A DNA stretch of 64,000 nucleotides from Spirosoma endbachense (GCF_010233585.1 NZ_CP045997.1:1289244-1353243); one strand, 5' to 3'; shown: positions 8,020 to 18,204, numbered from the stretch's first letter. The notes: generated from the letters alone by a model not told the origin. Numbers and translations are program-made.

Positions 8020-10395
8020 ATGCTGCGAAACTATTTTAAAATAGCCCTCCGGAACCTGTCCAAAAACAAGGTTTATTCGTTTATCAACATTTTTGGTTTA
8101 GCCGTAGGTATGGCAGTCGCTATGCTCATTGGCTTATGGATTTACGACGAACTATCCTTCAATAAATTCCATAAAGGATATGATCGGCTAGCACAATTGT
8201 ACATCAATCAGACGTTCAATGGCACCACAGGAAGTAGCCGGGCCGTTTCTATTCCGTCTGCCACCGAGATAAAAACCAAATATGCTCCCGATTTCAAATA
8301 CGCATCGCTGGCATCCTGGAATTTCGGGCATTTGCTGGTAAATGGGGACAAGAAAATCAATAAAGAGGGCATGTATGTAGAGCCGGTTTTTCCACAGATG
8401 CTCTCGCTCAAGATGCTCAAAGGTGAGTATGCTACGGCTCTTAAAGAGCCCGCTTCTATTTTGCTGTCGGAGTCGGTTGCTAAAGTCCTTTTTGGGGATA
8501 AAGATCCACTCAACAAAATCATTAAAATTGACAGTAAAAACAACATGAAAGTGACGGGTGTTTTTGAAGACATACCGTTTAACTCCGACTTTTACGATAC
8601 AAAATTTTATATACCCTGGAGCGCCTATCTGGCCGAACAATCCTGGGTAAAAGAGTCGCAGCAACAGTGGAGTAATCACTCGTTTCAAACCTTCGTTCAG
8701 GTAGCTGACCAGGCCGACATGAATAAGGTTTCGGCCAAGATCAGAGACGTAGAGAAAAAGCACACGTCGCCCCAGGAAAATCCGGAGTATTTTCTACATC
8801 CGATGAGTCACTGGCATTTATACTCTGATTTTAAAGAAGGAAAAAATGTAGGCGGGGCCATTCAGTTTGTTTGGCTATTTGCCATTATCGGCGTCTTTGT
8901 ATTGCTGCTGGCCTGCATCAATTTTATGAACCTGAGCACGGCCCGATCCGAAAAAAGAGCCAAAGAAGTAGGCATCCGCAAAGCCGTTGGTTCGCTCCGC
9001 CAACAACTCATTACCCAATTTCTGAGCGAGTCTCTGCTGGTAGTTGGTTTTGCGCTGGTTTTAGCCATTCTGATCGTTCTGATTTCTTTATCGGCATTCA
9101 ACGATTTATCGGGTAAGCAGGTTAGTATTCCGTATCAGGCTCCTCTGTTCTGGGCGATGATTATTGGATTTTCGCTCATGACGGGCTTGCTGTCAGGTAG
9201 TTATCCGGCATTGTATCTGTCGTCGTTCAATCCGCTGGAGGTGCTGAAGGGAACATTTAGAGTGGGCCGGTGGGCAGCTGTACCGCGCAAGGTGTTGGTC
9301 GTGGTTCAGTTTACCGTTTCCATTACGCTGATCATCGGTACCATTATCGTTTTTCGACAAATTCAGCATGCCAAAAATCGACCCGTTGGCTATGACCGTC
9401 AGGGATTGCTGCAAATCTCATTAAGCTCCAATCTCAACAAGAAATACGATCCCTTACGCGATGATTTGCTGAAATCAGGAGCCGTTTATGAAATGAGCGA
9501 ATCATCCAGCCCCACAACGGGCGTCTGGTCGAACCAGATTGGTTTTGAATGGGAGGGGAAAGATCCGAAATCAATACCCTTGTTTGGGGTGGTTGCCTGC
9601 ACCCATCATTTCGGAAAAACCATTAACTGGAAAATCAAAGAAGGTCGGGATTTTTCCAGGGATTTCTCAACCGATACCTCCGCTTTTGTCCTGAACGAAG
9701 CCGCTGTTAAGCTGACGGGTTTGAAAAATATTGTTGGTAAAATCATTCGCTACAATGACAAACCCTGTACGGTTGTCGGTGTGGTGAAAGACATGGTCAT
9801 GGAGTCGCCTTATACACCGATCAAACCAACCATTTTTATGGTAAATTATGATTGGGCGAATGTGATCAATGTCAAACTAATGCCTAATGCACCGGTAGAA
9901 GATGCCCTTAAGAAAGTAGAAGCGGTTTTTAAAAAATACGACTCCGACAGTCCGTTTGATTTCAAGTTTGCTGATGAACAGTACGATGCTAAATTCAGGT
10001 CGGAGGAGCGCGTTGGAAAGCTGGCCCGGATTTTTGCGGTACTGGCCATTTTTATCAGTTGTTTAGGGCTGTTTGGTCTGGCATCGTTCATTGCCGAGCA
10101 GCGCATTAAAGAAATTGGCGTTCGGAAAGTGCTGGGTGCTTCCGTCTTGAATCTATGGGGCTTGCTCTCCAAAGATTTTGTTCGACTGGTCATCATCTCC
10201 TTCCTGATTGCAACGCCAATTGCTTATTTCTTCCTGGACGATTGGTTGCAGGAATACGAATACCGTACAAACATCTCCTGGTGGATTTTTGTGCTGTCGG
10301 GCATTGGGGCCACTGTAATTACCTTATTGACTGTTAGTTATCAGGCCATTCGGGCGGCCCTGATGAATCCGGTGAAGAGTTTGCGATCCGAATAA
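8020..10395 (+). CDS. Orphan FtsX/MacB-like ABC permease P4
   Basis: A 791-residue double FtsX permease. An in-frame ATG at 7990 would add ten residues, but the ATG at 8020 gives the family N-terminus MLRNYFKIALRNL. It belongs with P17 and P20 to a recognisable subfamily: TM1 reads VAMLIGLWIYDELSFN, periplasmic domain 1 has LKMLKG and KEPASILLSES, the second coupling region continues GASVLNLWGLLSKDF, and the C-terminal helix has EYEYRTN rather than DFAYKID. Coupling motifs are near residues 316 (AKEVGIRKAVGS) and 698 (IKEIGVRKVLGA). P4 has no prefix, P17 has prefix A and P20 has prefix B, so the prefix is not a subfamily trait. A 23-bp perfect hairpin starts directly after its stop codon. Confidence 0.93.
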   Translation: MLRNYFKIALRNLSKNKVYSFINIFGLAVGMAVAMLIGLWIYDELSFNKFHKGYDRLAQLYINQTFNGTTGSSRAVSIPSATEIKTKYAPDFKYASLASWNFGHLLVNGDKKINKEGMYVEPVFPQMLSLKMLKGEYATALKEPASILLSESVAKVLFGDKDPLNKIIKIDSKNNMKVTGVFEDIPFNSDFYDTKFYIPWSAYLAEQSWVKESQQQWSNHSFQTFVQVADQADMNKVSAKIRDVEKKHTSPQENPEYFLHPMSHWHLYSDFKEGKNVGGAIQFVWLFAIIGVFVLLLACINFMNLSTARSEKRAKEVGIRKAVGSLRQQLITQFLSESLLVVGFALVLAILIVLISLSAFNDLSGKQVSIPYQAPLFWAMIIGFSLMTGLLSGSYPALYLSSFNPLEVLKGTFRVGRWAAVPRKVLVVVQFTVSITLIIGTIIVFRQIQHAKNRPVGYDRQGLLQISLSSNLNKKYDPLRDDLLKSGAVYEMSESSSPTTGVWSNQIGFEWEGKDPKSIPLFGVVACTHHFGKTINWKIKEGRDFSRDFSTDTSAFVLNEAAVKLTGLKNIVGKIIRYNDKPCTVVGVVKDMVMESPYTPIKPTIFMVNYDWANVINVKLMPNAPVEDALKKVEAVFKKYDSDSPFDFKFADEQYDAKFRSEERVGKLARIFAVLAIFISCLGLFGLASFIAEQRIKEIGVRKVLGASVLNLWGLLSKDFVRLVIISFLIATPIAYFFLDDWLQEYEYRTNISWWIFVLSGIGATVITLLTVSYQAIRAALMNPVKSLRSE

Positions 10396-10453
10396 TGTAT
10401 CGATTGGTTCGTCCGTGCGGCAAACAGGTTGCACGGACGAACCAATCGATACA
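10396..10453 (+). repeat. 23-bp perfect inverted repeat between P4 and P5
   Basis: Arms 10396-10418 and 10431-10453 are perfect complements over 23 bp with a 12-nt loop. The first arm starts at the base after the P4 stop, and the second ends 12 bp before the P5 start. There is no T-run. It would form a very stable mRNA hairpin between two co-directional genes. Confidence 0.85.
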
Positions 10454-10465
10454 AAGCCTAAAACT

Positions 10466-12847
10466 ATGCTACGAAACTACCTCAAAACCACCTGGCGCAG
10501 TTTGATCCGTAACCGGAATTATGCGCTCATCAATTTAACCGGTCTGACCCTTGGATTGGGCGTTGCCATTGTGTTATTCTGGATTGTGCGGTTTGAGTAT
10601 AGTTTCGATCGATATCATCGGCATGCTGACCGGCTGTATCGGCTTATTGCCAATGATAAATTTGGAGAAAAGGGCTCTCATGTGCCGCAGGGCCTCATTA
10701 AAGCCATCAATGAACAGATACCGGGTGTCGAGAAAGCCGTCAATACGTATGCGATCGAATCGGATGGATTGAAAGTTGGCCAACGGGTTTTTACTGTTAA
10801 GCATGTCTTTTTTGCACCACCTCAATTTCTCGACATGATTGATGTGGAATGGGTGAAAGGTTCGCCCATGCAGTCGTTAAATCAACCGTTTCAGGTAGTT
10901 CTGGATGAACCCACTGCCCGCCGTTTTTTCGGCAGCAATGACGCACTGGGCAAAACAATCCGCATTCGAAACAATGTTGATCTCACCGTGTCGGGAATCA
11001 TCCGAAAAATGCCGGTTAATACCGAATTTCAGTTTGAAGTGCTGGCTTCCCGCGAGACGTTAAAGCGAATTCAACCGGAATATAACCATGAAAATTACTG
11101 GGCTGGTGGCGATTCAATGCATCATGGCTATGTGCTCTTGAAAGCTGGGGCGTCTCCATCTGCTATTGAATCACTGTTGGCCACATTGGCAAGCCAGCAT
11201 AAGAATGAATCTGCCTATACGGGATATGACCTATTGCCAATAATGAACGTCCATCTCGATACACAGAGCGATGCCGACCCGTATAATTATGTACTTCCCG
11301 AATGGATGCTGTATACATTGGCAGGCATCGGCTTGTTTCTGGTCTTCATTGCCTGCATCAATTTTATTAATCTGGCGACGGTGCAGGCTGTGCAGCGTAG
11401 TCGTGAAATTGCCGTACGAAAAGTGCTGGGTAGCACTCGAATTCAGCTAATTGCACAATTCTTTGGCGAAACGGCCTTTCTGGTTTTTGCCGCTATTGGT
11501 TTGGGTAGTTTCCTGGCAGCCCAGCTAATTCGCAATGCCGATCAGTTGCTGAATACGCAGGTGAACCAATCCCATGTTTGGGATCATGGTACAGTTTCAT
11601 TTCTGCTCATTCTGGGTGGAATTGTGACGTTGTTGGCAGGTAGCTATCCGGCATTGGTGCTGTCGGGTTTTCAGCCGGTTCGGATACTGCGCGGCCGATT
11701 GTTTGTGCCGCGCAAGGGCGGAATTACGCTGCGGCAGTCGTTGGTTGTTACACAGTTTGTTATTGCCCAGGTGCTGGTTATCTGTACGTTAATTGGCATC
11801 AGGCAGATTCGCTACTTCTATCAGAAAGATCTGGGCTTTAATAAAGCTGCCATTGTAACCGTTACGATGCCCGATCGGGGCAATGCGGTCGTGCGCGAAC
11901 GGTTTCGGCAGCAATTGCTTCAGCATCCGGAAGTAAAAGATGTCGCATTTGCCTTAACAACACCGTCGAGTAATCACAATTGGTGGTGGAATACGATCCA
12001 TCACCGAAATTTACCCGAAGGCCAATCCACATTTCGCATTCAATACGTCGATACCAACTACTTCAACTTTTTCAAAATTCCGTTGGTGGCTGGTCGTTCA
12101 TGGACGCGGGCCGATACAAATACAGTGGCGATTATTAATGAGAAAGCCGCCCGTGATTTAGGCTATCAACGGCCAGATAAGATAATTGGCGAACGAATTA
12201 AGTTATCGGATGGAAACTTGTTTACCATCATGGGTGTGGTCAAAGACTATCATTCGCAAAGCCTGAAATCGTCTATTGTTCCGCACGTTTTTCTGTACGC
12301 CGACTGGAATTTTCAGCAGGCCAGTATACGTATAGATCCGAGCCAGTCTACGAAAGCACTCGCTCACATTGAACAATACTGGAAAGCGATTTTTCCGAAC
12401 TATTATTTCGAGGCAAAATTTCTGGATCAGGAATTACAAACGTTCTATGCCGACGAACAGAAACTGTCTAACTTTCTAACATTATTTGCCATTGTCGGTA
12501 TTTTTATCGGCAGTTTAGGCCTTTTTGGTTTGGTGTCATTTGTGGTAACGCAACGAACCAAAGAGATTGGCGTGCGTAAGGTACTCGGCGCTACAGTGGC
12601 CAGTATCGTTTCGCTGTTGTCGCAGGATTTTCTAAAATTGGTACTGATTGCTTTTGTGATTGCAACACCCATTGCCTGGTATGCGATGAGTCAATTTCTG
12701 AAGCAATACACCTACAAAATTGATATCGACTGGTGGGTATTCATCCTGGCGGGTGGTTTGGCCGGAAGTGTTGCCCTCGTAACCGTCAGTTTGCAGAGTA
12801 TCAAAGCCGCATTGACAAATCCAGTGAAGAGTTTACGATCTGAATGA
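10466..12847 (+). CDS. Orphan FtsX/MacB-like ABC permease P5
   Basis: A 793-residue double FtsX permease. A GTG at 10415 is in frame but lies in the loop side of the intergenic hairpin; ATG 10466 gives MLRNYLKTTWRSL and is preferred. TM1 is in GLTLGLGVAIVLFWIV. Coupling motif 1 is REIAVRKVLGS near residue 314, where Ala replaces the usual Gly, and motif 2 is TKEIGVRKVLGA near residue 700. It groups with P7 and P11: all three have a CINF[IV]N[IL]AT segment followed by a Ser after the first coupling Gly, and a second-half TM of the type L[RV]xxLVVxQFxI. Only 18 bp separate it from P6, so P5, P6 and the following secreted-protein gene are probably one transcript. Confidence 0.92.
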   Translation: MLRNYLKTTWRSLIRNRNYALINLTGLTLGLGVAIVLFWIVRFEYSFDRYHRHADRLYRLIANDKFGEKGSHVPQGLIKAINEQIPGVEKAVNTYAIESDGLKVGQRVFTVKHVFFAPPQFLDMIDVEWVKGSPMQSLNQPFQVVLDEPTARRFFGSNDALGKTIRIRNNVDLTVSGIIRKMPVNTEFQFEVLASRETLKRIQPEYNHENYWAGGDSMHHGYVLLKAGASPSAIESLLATLASQHKNESAYTGYDLLPIMNVHLDTQSDADPYNYVLPEWMLYTLAGIGLFLVFIACINFINLATVQAVQRSREIAVRKVLGSTRIQLIAQFFGETAFLVFAAIGLGSFLAAQLIRNADQLLNTQVNQSHVWDHGTVSFLLILGGIVTLLAGSYPALVLSGFQPVRILRGRLFVPRKGGITLRQSLVVTQFVIAQVLVICTLIGIRQIRYFYQKDLGFNKAAIVTVTMPDRGNAVVRERFRQQLLQHPEVKDVAFALTTPSSNHNWWWNTIHHRNLPEGQSTFRIQYVDTNYFNFFKIPLVAGRSWTRADTNTVAIINEKAARDLGYQRPDKIIGERIKLSDGNLFTIMGVVKDYHSQSLKSSIVPHVFLYADWNFQQASIRIDPSQSTKALAHIEQYWKAIFPNYYFEAKFLDQELQTFYADEQKLSNFLTLFAIVGIFIGSLGLFGLVSFVVTQRTKEIGVRKVLGATVASIVSLLSQDFLKLVLIAFVIATPIAWYAMSQFLKQYTYKIDIDWWVFILAGGLAGSVALVTVSLQSIKAALTNPVKSLRSE

Positions 12848-12865
12848 TGATAAAGCCCTGCTAAT

Positions 12866-15271
12866 ATGCTACGAAACTACCTGAAAATTGCTGTTCGGAA
12901 CTTGTGGAGAAACAAAATATTCTCTGGTATCAACGTCGTTGGACTGTCGGTAGGACTGGCTTCCTGCCTGCTTCTGTTCATGTACATTACCCACGAACTA
13001 AGCTATGACGATTTCCAGCAGAAAGCAGACCGAATTGCGCGGGTAACGATGGAGTATAGTATGGAAGGTCATACGGCTAAAATACCGCAAACGGGCACGA
13101 AAGTCGCTCCTGAATTTGGTCGTCAATTTCCGGAAATAGAATCAGGTGTCCGGCTCATTAATCGGGACGGTATTGTGAGTAATGGCGACCAGCAATTCAG
13201 TGAAAAACGAATTGTATTTGCCGATTCTGCGTTTTTTTACCTGTTTTCATTTCACTTGATCAAAGGAAATCCGCAGACCGCGCTGGCCGGACCAAATCTG
13301 GTGGTTTTGTCGGAAACAACAGCCCGAAAATATTTCGGTACGGAGAATCCGGTAGGCAAAACTTTGCGCATTAATACGGGTGGCTCGTTTCGGGATTATT
13401 CCGTAACGGGTGTGGTAAACGATTGCCCCGCCAATTCACAGATCAAATACGATTTGCTGACTTCGTTTATGACGCTTCCTGCGGCTAAGTCAGAAGAATG
13501 GTACTCTGCCAATTACGCGACCTATTTATTGCTTCGTAAACCCGAAGACATTGCCTATTTACAGGCAAAAATTCCGGGCTTTATGAAAACGCAGTTCAGC
13601 AAGGAGGAAATGTCGGGCAGTAATTACCTGACCTACAATCTCGAACCGCTCCGCCGGGTGCATTTATACTCGGATGTGGAAGGAAGTTTTGAACCCAATG
13701 GCGATCTAACATACATCTATATTTTTGGGTCGATTGCCTTACTGATTTTACTCATTGCCTGCGTCAATTACGTTAACCTGGCAACCTCCCGCGCCGTAGA
13801 AAGGGCCCAGGAAGTTGGCGTTCGCAAAGTGATGGGCGCTATGCAGCGACAATTGTTTGGTCAGTTCATTGGCGAATCGGTCATCGTAACAGCAATCGCC
13901 CTGGTGCTGGCCTTGCTACTAGCCAGCCTGACGCTCCCCGTGTTCAACACACTGTCGGACCGGCAATTTTCGGTTGGCGTCTGGTTCCAACCGGCCAATC
14001 TTCTGTTGTTACTCGGTGTGGGCGTCGTAGTGAGCCTGATTGCGGGCAGCTATCCGGCGTTGGTGCTGGCACGGTTTCAGCCAATACGTGTGCTGAAAGG
14101 TCACCTGAAAACCGCCGGAGCGGGCCAGTTTCGTAAGGCATTGATTGTGTTTCAGTTTGCCATTACGGCCTTTCTGATCATTAGTACGTTGCTGGTTCGG
14201 AACCAGTTGACGTTTATTCAGAAGAAAAAACTAGGCTACAGCAAAGACCATGTACTGATGCTGCCTGTCGATAAGCAGGTTAAGGAAAAAATACGATCCT
14301 TGAAGAGCGAGTTCCGGCAAAGTGCCGACGTGCAGCAGGTTTCTTTGGCTTCTGAATCGCCAGTGTTTATCAATGGCGGTTATGGAATGCGCCGGGCCAA
14401 CAGACCTGATGCAAACTACAAGATGGTTGCTGGCTTACAGATCGATGAGGACTTCATTAAAACGGTTGGACTACAACTGGTTGCAGGCCGGGATTTAACG
14501 CAAATGGATGTGGAGCAAGCCATGCACCCCGACGGCGACAGCCTGAATTACTACCATTTTATCCCGAATGAATCGGCCGTAAAAGAACTAGGCTGGACAC
14601 CGCAGCAGGCCATTGGCCAGAAAATTGACATGGGTGGCAATCGAAAGGGCGAAATCAAAGCCGTTGTCGCTGATTTTCACTTTGCTTCCATGAAACAGAA
14701 AATTGGCCCACTAATCCTGTTTCCGGAGATGGGCGGTGAAGTGCTGCTCGTTAAACTATCGGGTAGCCAGTTGCCCAACACCCTCCAGTTTCTGGAACGT
14801 AAATGGAGAACATTGATACCTGATCGCCCGTTTTCGTACGAATTTATGGACGAAGAGTTCAATAAGCTTTATGTAGCTGAAACGCGTACCGGCCGAATCT
14901 TCAGTGTCTTTGCTTTTCTATCCATTTTTCTGGCCTGTCTTGGCCTGTTTGGCTTATCGGCCTACACAACGGCGCAGCGCACCAAAGAAATTGGCGTTCG
15001 GAAAGTGCTTGGAGCCTCGGTGTTTAGTATCGTAGGACTTCTCTCCAAAGATTTCCTGAAACTGGTGCTGATTGCTATTATGCTGGCTTCACCAATCGCC
15101 TGGTATGCCATGAGCCAGTGGCTGCGTGATTTTGCCTATCGGATCGACATTGACTGGTGGGTATTTGCGTTGGCGGGTTTACTGGCTGTCGGAATTGCAT
15201 TGCTGACGGTCAGTTTCCAGAGCATTAAAGCAGCCTTGATGAATCCGGTCAAGAGCCTCAGAGCTGAATAG
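12866..15271 (+). CDS. Orphan FtsX/MacB-like ABC permease P6
   Basis: A double FtsX permease of 801 residues starting MLRNYLKIAVRNLWRNK. TM1 lies in GLSVGLASCLLLFMYI. Domain 1 carries FGTENPVGKTL and a disulfide-free MacB-like core. Coupling motifs are AQEVGVRKVMGA near residue 316 and TKEIGVRKVLGA near residue 708. The second periplasmic domain has an insertion around DVEQAMHPDGDSLNYYH that other copies lack, so its outer lobe probably differs in shape. The C-terminal tail is NPVKSLRAE. The stop codon is followed after two bases by the ATG of a small secreted NTF2-like protein, the tightest linkage of any P1-P12 copy to a non-permease gene. Confidence 0.93.
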   Translation: MLRNYLKIAVRNLWRNKIFSGINVVGLSVGLASCLLLFMYITHELSYDDFQQKADRIARVTMEYSMEGHTAKIPQTGTKVAPEFGRQFPEIESGVRLINRDGIVSNGDQQFSEKRIVFADSAFFYLFSFHLIKGNPQTALAGPNLVVLSETTARKYFGTENPVGKTLRINTGGSFRDYSVTGVVNDCPANSQIKYDLLTSFMTLPAAKSEEWYSANYATYLLLRKPEDIAYLQAKIPGFMKTQFSKEEMSGSNYLTYNLEPLRRVHLYSDVEGSFEPNGDLTYIYIFGSIALLILLIACVNYVNLATSRAVERAQEVGVRKVMGAMQRQLFGQFIGESVIVTAIALVLALLLASLTLPVFNTLSDRQFSVGVWFQPANLLLLLGVGVVVSLIAGSYPALVLARFQPIRVLKGHLKTAGAGQFRKALIVFQFAITAFLIISTLLVRNQLTFIQKKKLGYSKDHVLMLPVDKQVKEKIRSLKSEFRQSADVQQVSLASESPVFINGGYGMRRANRPDANYKMVAGLQIDEDFIKTVGLQLVAGRDLTQMDVEQAMHPDGDSLNYYHFIPNESAVKELGWTPQQAIGQKIDMGGNRKGEIKAVVADFHFASMKQKIGPLILFPEMGGEVLLVKLSGSQLPNTLQFLERKWRTLIPDRPFSYEFMDEEFNKLYVAETRTGRIFSVFAFLSIFLACLGLFGLSAYTTAQRTKEIGVRKVLGASVFSIVGLLSKDFLKLVLIAIMLASPIAWYAMSQWLRDFAYRIDIDWWVFALAGLLAVGIALLTVSFQSIKAALMNPVKSLRAE

Positions 15272-15273
15272 AC

Positions 15274-15732
15274 ATGAAATCGCTTCTGTTAATCCTTTTC
15301 TTCATCGCTGGTACGAATCCTCTGTTGGCACAGTCATCATCATCAGGATCAGCCAGCGTTAACGCCGATCAGTTGCCATCGGTGACATTGCCACCCGAAA
15401 TCGACCGCGTACTGCGTGATTATGAACGAGCCTGGAAGGCAAAGGATACAAAAGCGCTGGTTGCCTTATTCGTTCCCGATGGGTTTGTCATGCAGCCACA
15501 GCGCCCGCCCGTACGTGGCCACGCTGGCCTGGAGCAGGCATATCGGGGCGCGGGCGGTCCGCTTTACCTGCGTGCACTATCGTTTGCACAATCGGGTTCC
15601 GTTGGGTATATCATTGGCGCTTATCGTTACCAGGAGACGGGCGCTGATGTTGGGAAGTTTATTCTGGCGCTGCGTCAGGGTGAAAATAATCGCTGGTTTA
15701 TTGCCGCTGATATGGATAATTCGATAAAATAA
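15274..15732 (+). CDS. Secreted SnoaL/DUF4440-like (NTF2-fold) protein
   Basis: A 152-residue protein with signal peptide MKSLLLILFFIAGTNPLLAQ and a serine-rich linker. The mature part has the typical order of a DUF4440/SnoaL-like small NTF2-fold domain: an N-terminal helix (EIDRVLRDYERAWKAKD), then the LVALFVPDGFVMQPQRPP strand pair, RGHAGLEQAYR, and C-terminal beta strands ending WFIAADMDNS. Such domains bind small ligands or act as accessory subunits; no catalytic residues can be assigned. It starts two bases after the P6 stop, so it is almost surely co-transcribed with P6 and could work with it in the periplasm, but that is inference from position only. Confidence 0.8.
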   Translation: MKSLLLILFFIAGTNPLLAQSSSSGSASVNADQLPSVTLPPEIDRVLRDYERAWKAKDTKALVALFVPDGFVMQPQRPPVRGHAGLEQAYRGAGGPLYLRALSFAQSGSVGYIIGAYRYQETGADVGKFILALRQGENNRWFIAADMDNSIK

Positions 15733-15789
15733 TCTCTTACAGTAAACGAATTGAAACGTCTATTCTCAATCCTTTACTAGTTAAGTGAT

Positions 15790-18204
15790 ATGGTTCGGAA
15801 TTATCTGAAAATTTCCCTGCGCAACCTCTGGCGCAACCGTAAAGTCAGTGCCATCAGTATCGTCGGATTATCCATAGGTCTGGCCTGTGGTATCATCATT
15901 TTTCTGCTGGTCAGTTATATGTTCAGTTTCGATCAGTATCATGCCAAGGCTGATCGTACCTTCTGGATCGTTACCGACATCCGACAGGATAATGTTGTTC
16001 CCACGGATGCTACACCACGCCCATTAGGGGAGGTTTTGCGCCGGGATATGCCTTTTGTGGAGCATGCTGTCCGGCTCGAAAACATGTTCGGTCGCATCAT
16101 CAGTATACCTGATGGTAAAGGCGGTTACACCAAAAAGTTTGAAGAGTCACGTAACCTGTGTTTTACAGAACCGCAATTTTTCGATGTGTTCGATACGGAA
16201 TGGGTGAGCGGAAATCCTGCAACAGCCCTGTCGGCACCGAATACGGTGGTGTTATCGGAACGATATGCCGGGAAATATTTTGGTACGGAGAATCCAATTG
16301 GCAAAACAGTACGCTTTGATAACCAGACGAATCTGACGGTTACGGGACTGGTTAAAAACCTTCCATCTAATACCAAGCTACGCTACGATGTATTCATCTC
16401 ATATGCTACTATTCCAGCGCTGATTGGCGATCGAGGAAAGCAGGCGATGCAGAATTGGGAAAGTGTTTCAACGCTGTGTTTTGTAACCCTGCGCGAAGGA
16501 ACTCCCGTTGATCGTCTGACCAGCGTATTTCCAGCGATCCGGCAGAAATACCTGAACACGGTCGAGGCAAAGAAACTGGACTTTCATGCACTAACGCTCG
16601 ACGATCTGAACCATAATCCAATGTACGGCGGGCAGGCACCCCGGCCTATTCTCTACGCCCTGATTATTGTCGGCCTGTTTCTGGTGATGGCGGCTTGCAT
16701 CAATTTCATCAACATCGCCACCGCTCATGCCCTGAAACGGTCGAAAGAAGTGGGTGTTCGGAAAGTGATGGGTAGTTCACGCGGGCAGCTGATCGGGCAG
16801 TTTATGACCGAAACAACGCTTGTGACGCTGATGGCTGTTGTGCTGGCGTTGGTGCTGGCCTATTTCTGCCTGCCGATGCTGAACAACGCATTGGCCGTGT
16901 TGAAAACTGATCTATCGATTCTTGATGTGTTTAAGCCGGATTCGTTACGTTGGTTTGGGAGTCTGCTGGTGGGTGTGGTTCTGCTGGCTGGCTTTTATCC
17001 GGCACTGGTGATGGCACGTTTCAACCCGGTGGCGGCACTGCGGGCGGGTTACGGGCAACTGACCGCCAAACAGGTTGGTAGCGTATCGGTTCGGCGCGGG
17101 CTGGTTGTGATGCAGTTTTTCATTACCCAACTGTTCATCATTGGGGTCATTGTTATGATGGCGCAGGTGAGGCATATGCAGCAGACGGATATGGGTTTTC
17201 GTAAAGAAGCTATCCTGACTATACTCGTTCCGACCAATAATCCTCTGAAGCAGGACGTGCTGCGAAATCAGTTGCGGCAGATTGCGGGCGTTGAGCAGGT
17301 AGCCCTGGCCGCCGAACCACCCGCTTCGTACCGCCGAATTCCGGTTCCATTCACCTTCGATACGCATACCGAACCGGAGAAATTTCCAACAGCCGTTAAA
17401 GTCGGCGATAAAGATTTCGTTCCGCTGTTTGGAATTAAGCTGCTGGCTGGCCGGAATTTTCTGAATAACGACACAACCAATAGCGAAGCGCTGGTCAACG
17501 AAACGATGATAAAACAACTGGGACTTCGTTCTCCAGCCGACGTGCTGGGGAAGCAGATCAAGATTTGGGGTAGCACAAAAACTGTCGTTGGCGTCGTCAA
17601 TGATTTTCATCTGAGCGAATTGCGGGAAGCGATTCCGCCAGCAACCATCCTGAATTATTATCGAGAAAACCACATGGCGGCCCTGAAACTGAATCCTGCC
17701 AATCTCACCGCTACCGTGAAAGCCGTTGAAGATAACTGGAATGAGCTGTTTCCTGAGCACGTCTTCAAAGCCGATTTTGTCGATGATCTGTTGAACCAGT
17801 TTTACCTCACCGAACGCATCCTGTTAGGATTGGCGCAGGTGTTTTCGCTCATTGCCATTCTCATTGGATGTCTCGGTCTGTATGGTTTAGTCGCGTTTAT
17901 GGCCGAGGCAAAAACGAAGGAAATTGGTGTACGAAAAGTGCTGGGGGCCAGTATAAATGAACTGCTCTGGCTGTTTGGCCGTGAATTTGGCCGGTTACTG
18001 GTAATTGGATTTGTGCTGGCTGCTCCCATTGGCTGGTTACTGATGAATGGCTGGCTTCGGGGCTATGTGTATCACATTCAACTAGGCTGGTGGGTATTTG
18101 CTCTAACCTTCGGGCTGGTGATCGTTATTACGGTACTAACGGTAGGTTACGAGTCTCTAAAAGCAGCTTTAACAAACCCGGCCAAATCACTTCGAACAGA
18201 ATAG
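15790..18204 (+). CDS. Orphan FtsX/MacB-like ABC permease P7
   Basis: An 804-residue double FtsX permease starting MVRNYLKISLRNLWRNR. Coupling motifs are SKEVGVRKVMGS near residue 320 and TKEIGVRKVLGA near residue 711. Its C-terminal third is one of the most divergent in the array: FMAEAK replaces xxAEQR, NELLWLFGREFGRLL replaces the common SIVxLLSKDFLKLV, the last helix carries YVYHIQLGWW, and the tail is NPAKSLRTE. It also has AGFYPALVMARF where most copies have AGSYPAL. Periplasmic domain 1 has an additional loop around SIPDGKGGYTKK. It groups with P5 and P11. A stem-loop with seven T residues follows, so this is the probable end of a transcript. Confidence 0.92.
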   Translation: MVRNYLKISLRNLWRNRKVSAISIVGLSIGLACGIIIFLLVSYMFSFDQYHAKADRTFWIVTDIRQDNVVPTDATPRPLGEVLRRDMPFVEHAVRLENMFGRIISIPDGKGGYTKKFEESRNLCFTEPQFFDVFDTEWVSGNPATALSAPNTVVLSERYAGKYFGTENPIGKTVRFDNQTNLTVTGLVKNLPSNTKLRYDVFISYATIPALIGDRGKQAMQNWESVSTLCFVTLREGTPVDRLTSVFPAIRQKYLNTVEAKKLDFHALTLDDLNHNPMYGGQAPRPILYALIIVGLFLVMAACINFINIATAHALKRSKEVGVRKVMGSSRGQLIGQFMTETTLVTLMAVVLALVLAYFCLPMLNNALAVLKTDLSILDVFKPDSLRWFGSLLVGVVLLAGFYPALVMARFNPVAALRAGYGQLTAKQVGSVSVRRGLVVMQFFITQLFIIGVIVMMAQVRHMQQTDMGFRKEAILTILVPTNNPLKQDVLRNQLRQIAGVEQVALAAEPPASYRRIPVPFTFDTHTEPEKFPTAVKVGDKDFVPLFGIKLLAGRNFLNNDTTNSEALVNETMIKQLGLRSPADVLGKQIKIWGSTKTVVGVVNDFHLSELREAIPPATILNYYRENHMAALKLNPANLTATVKAVEDNWNELFPEHVFKADFVDDLLNQFYLTERILLGLAQVFSLIAILIGCLGLYGLVAFMAEAKTKEIGVRKVLGASINELLWLFGREFGRLLVIGFVLAAPIGWLLMNGWLRGYVYHIQLGWWVFALTFGLVIVITVLTVGYESLKAALTNPAKSLRTE

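Noticed and set aside
16945..17760. Long minus-strand open frame of 271 codons
   Set aside because: It lies wholly inside P7, has no family resemblance and is a by-product of codon use in the permease gene; similar antisense frames occur inside most copies (for example 4678-5220 and 8188-8763).
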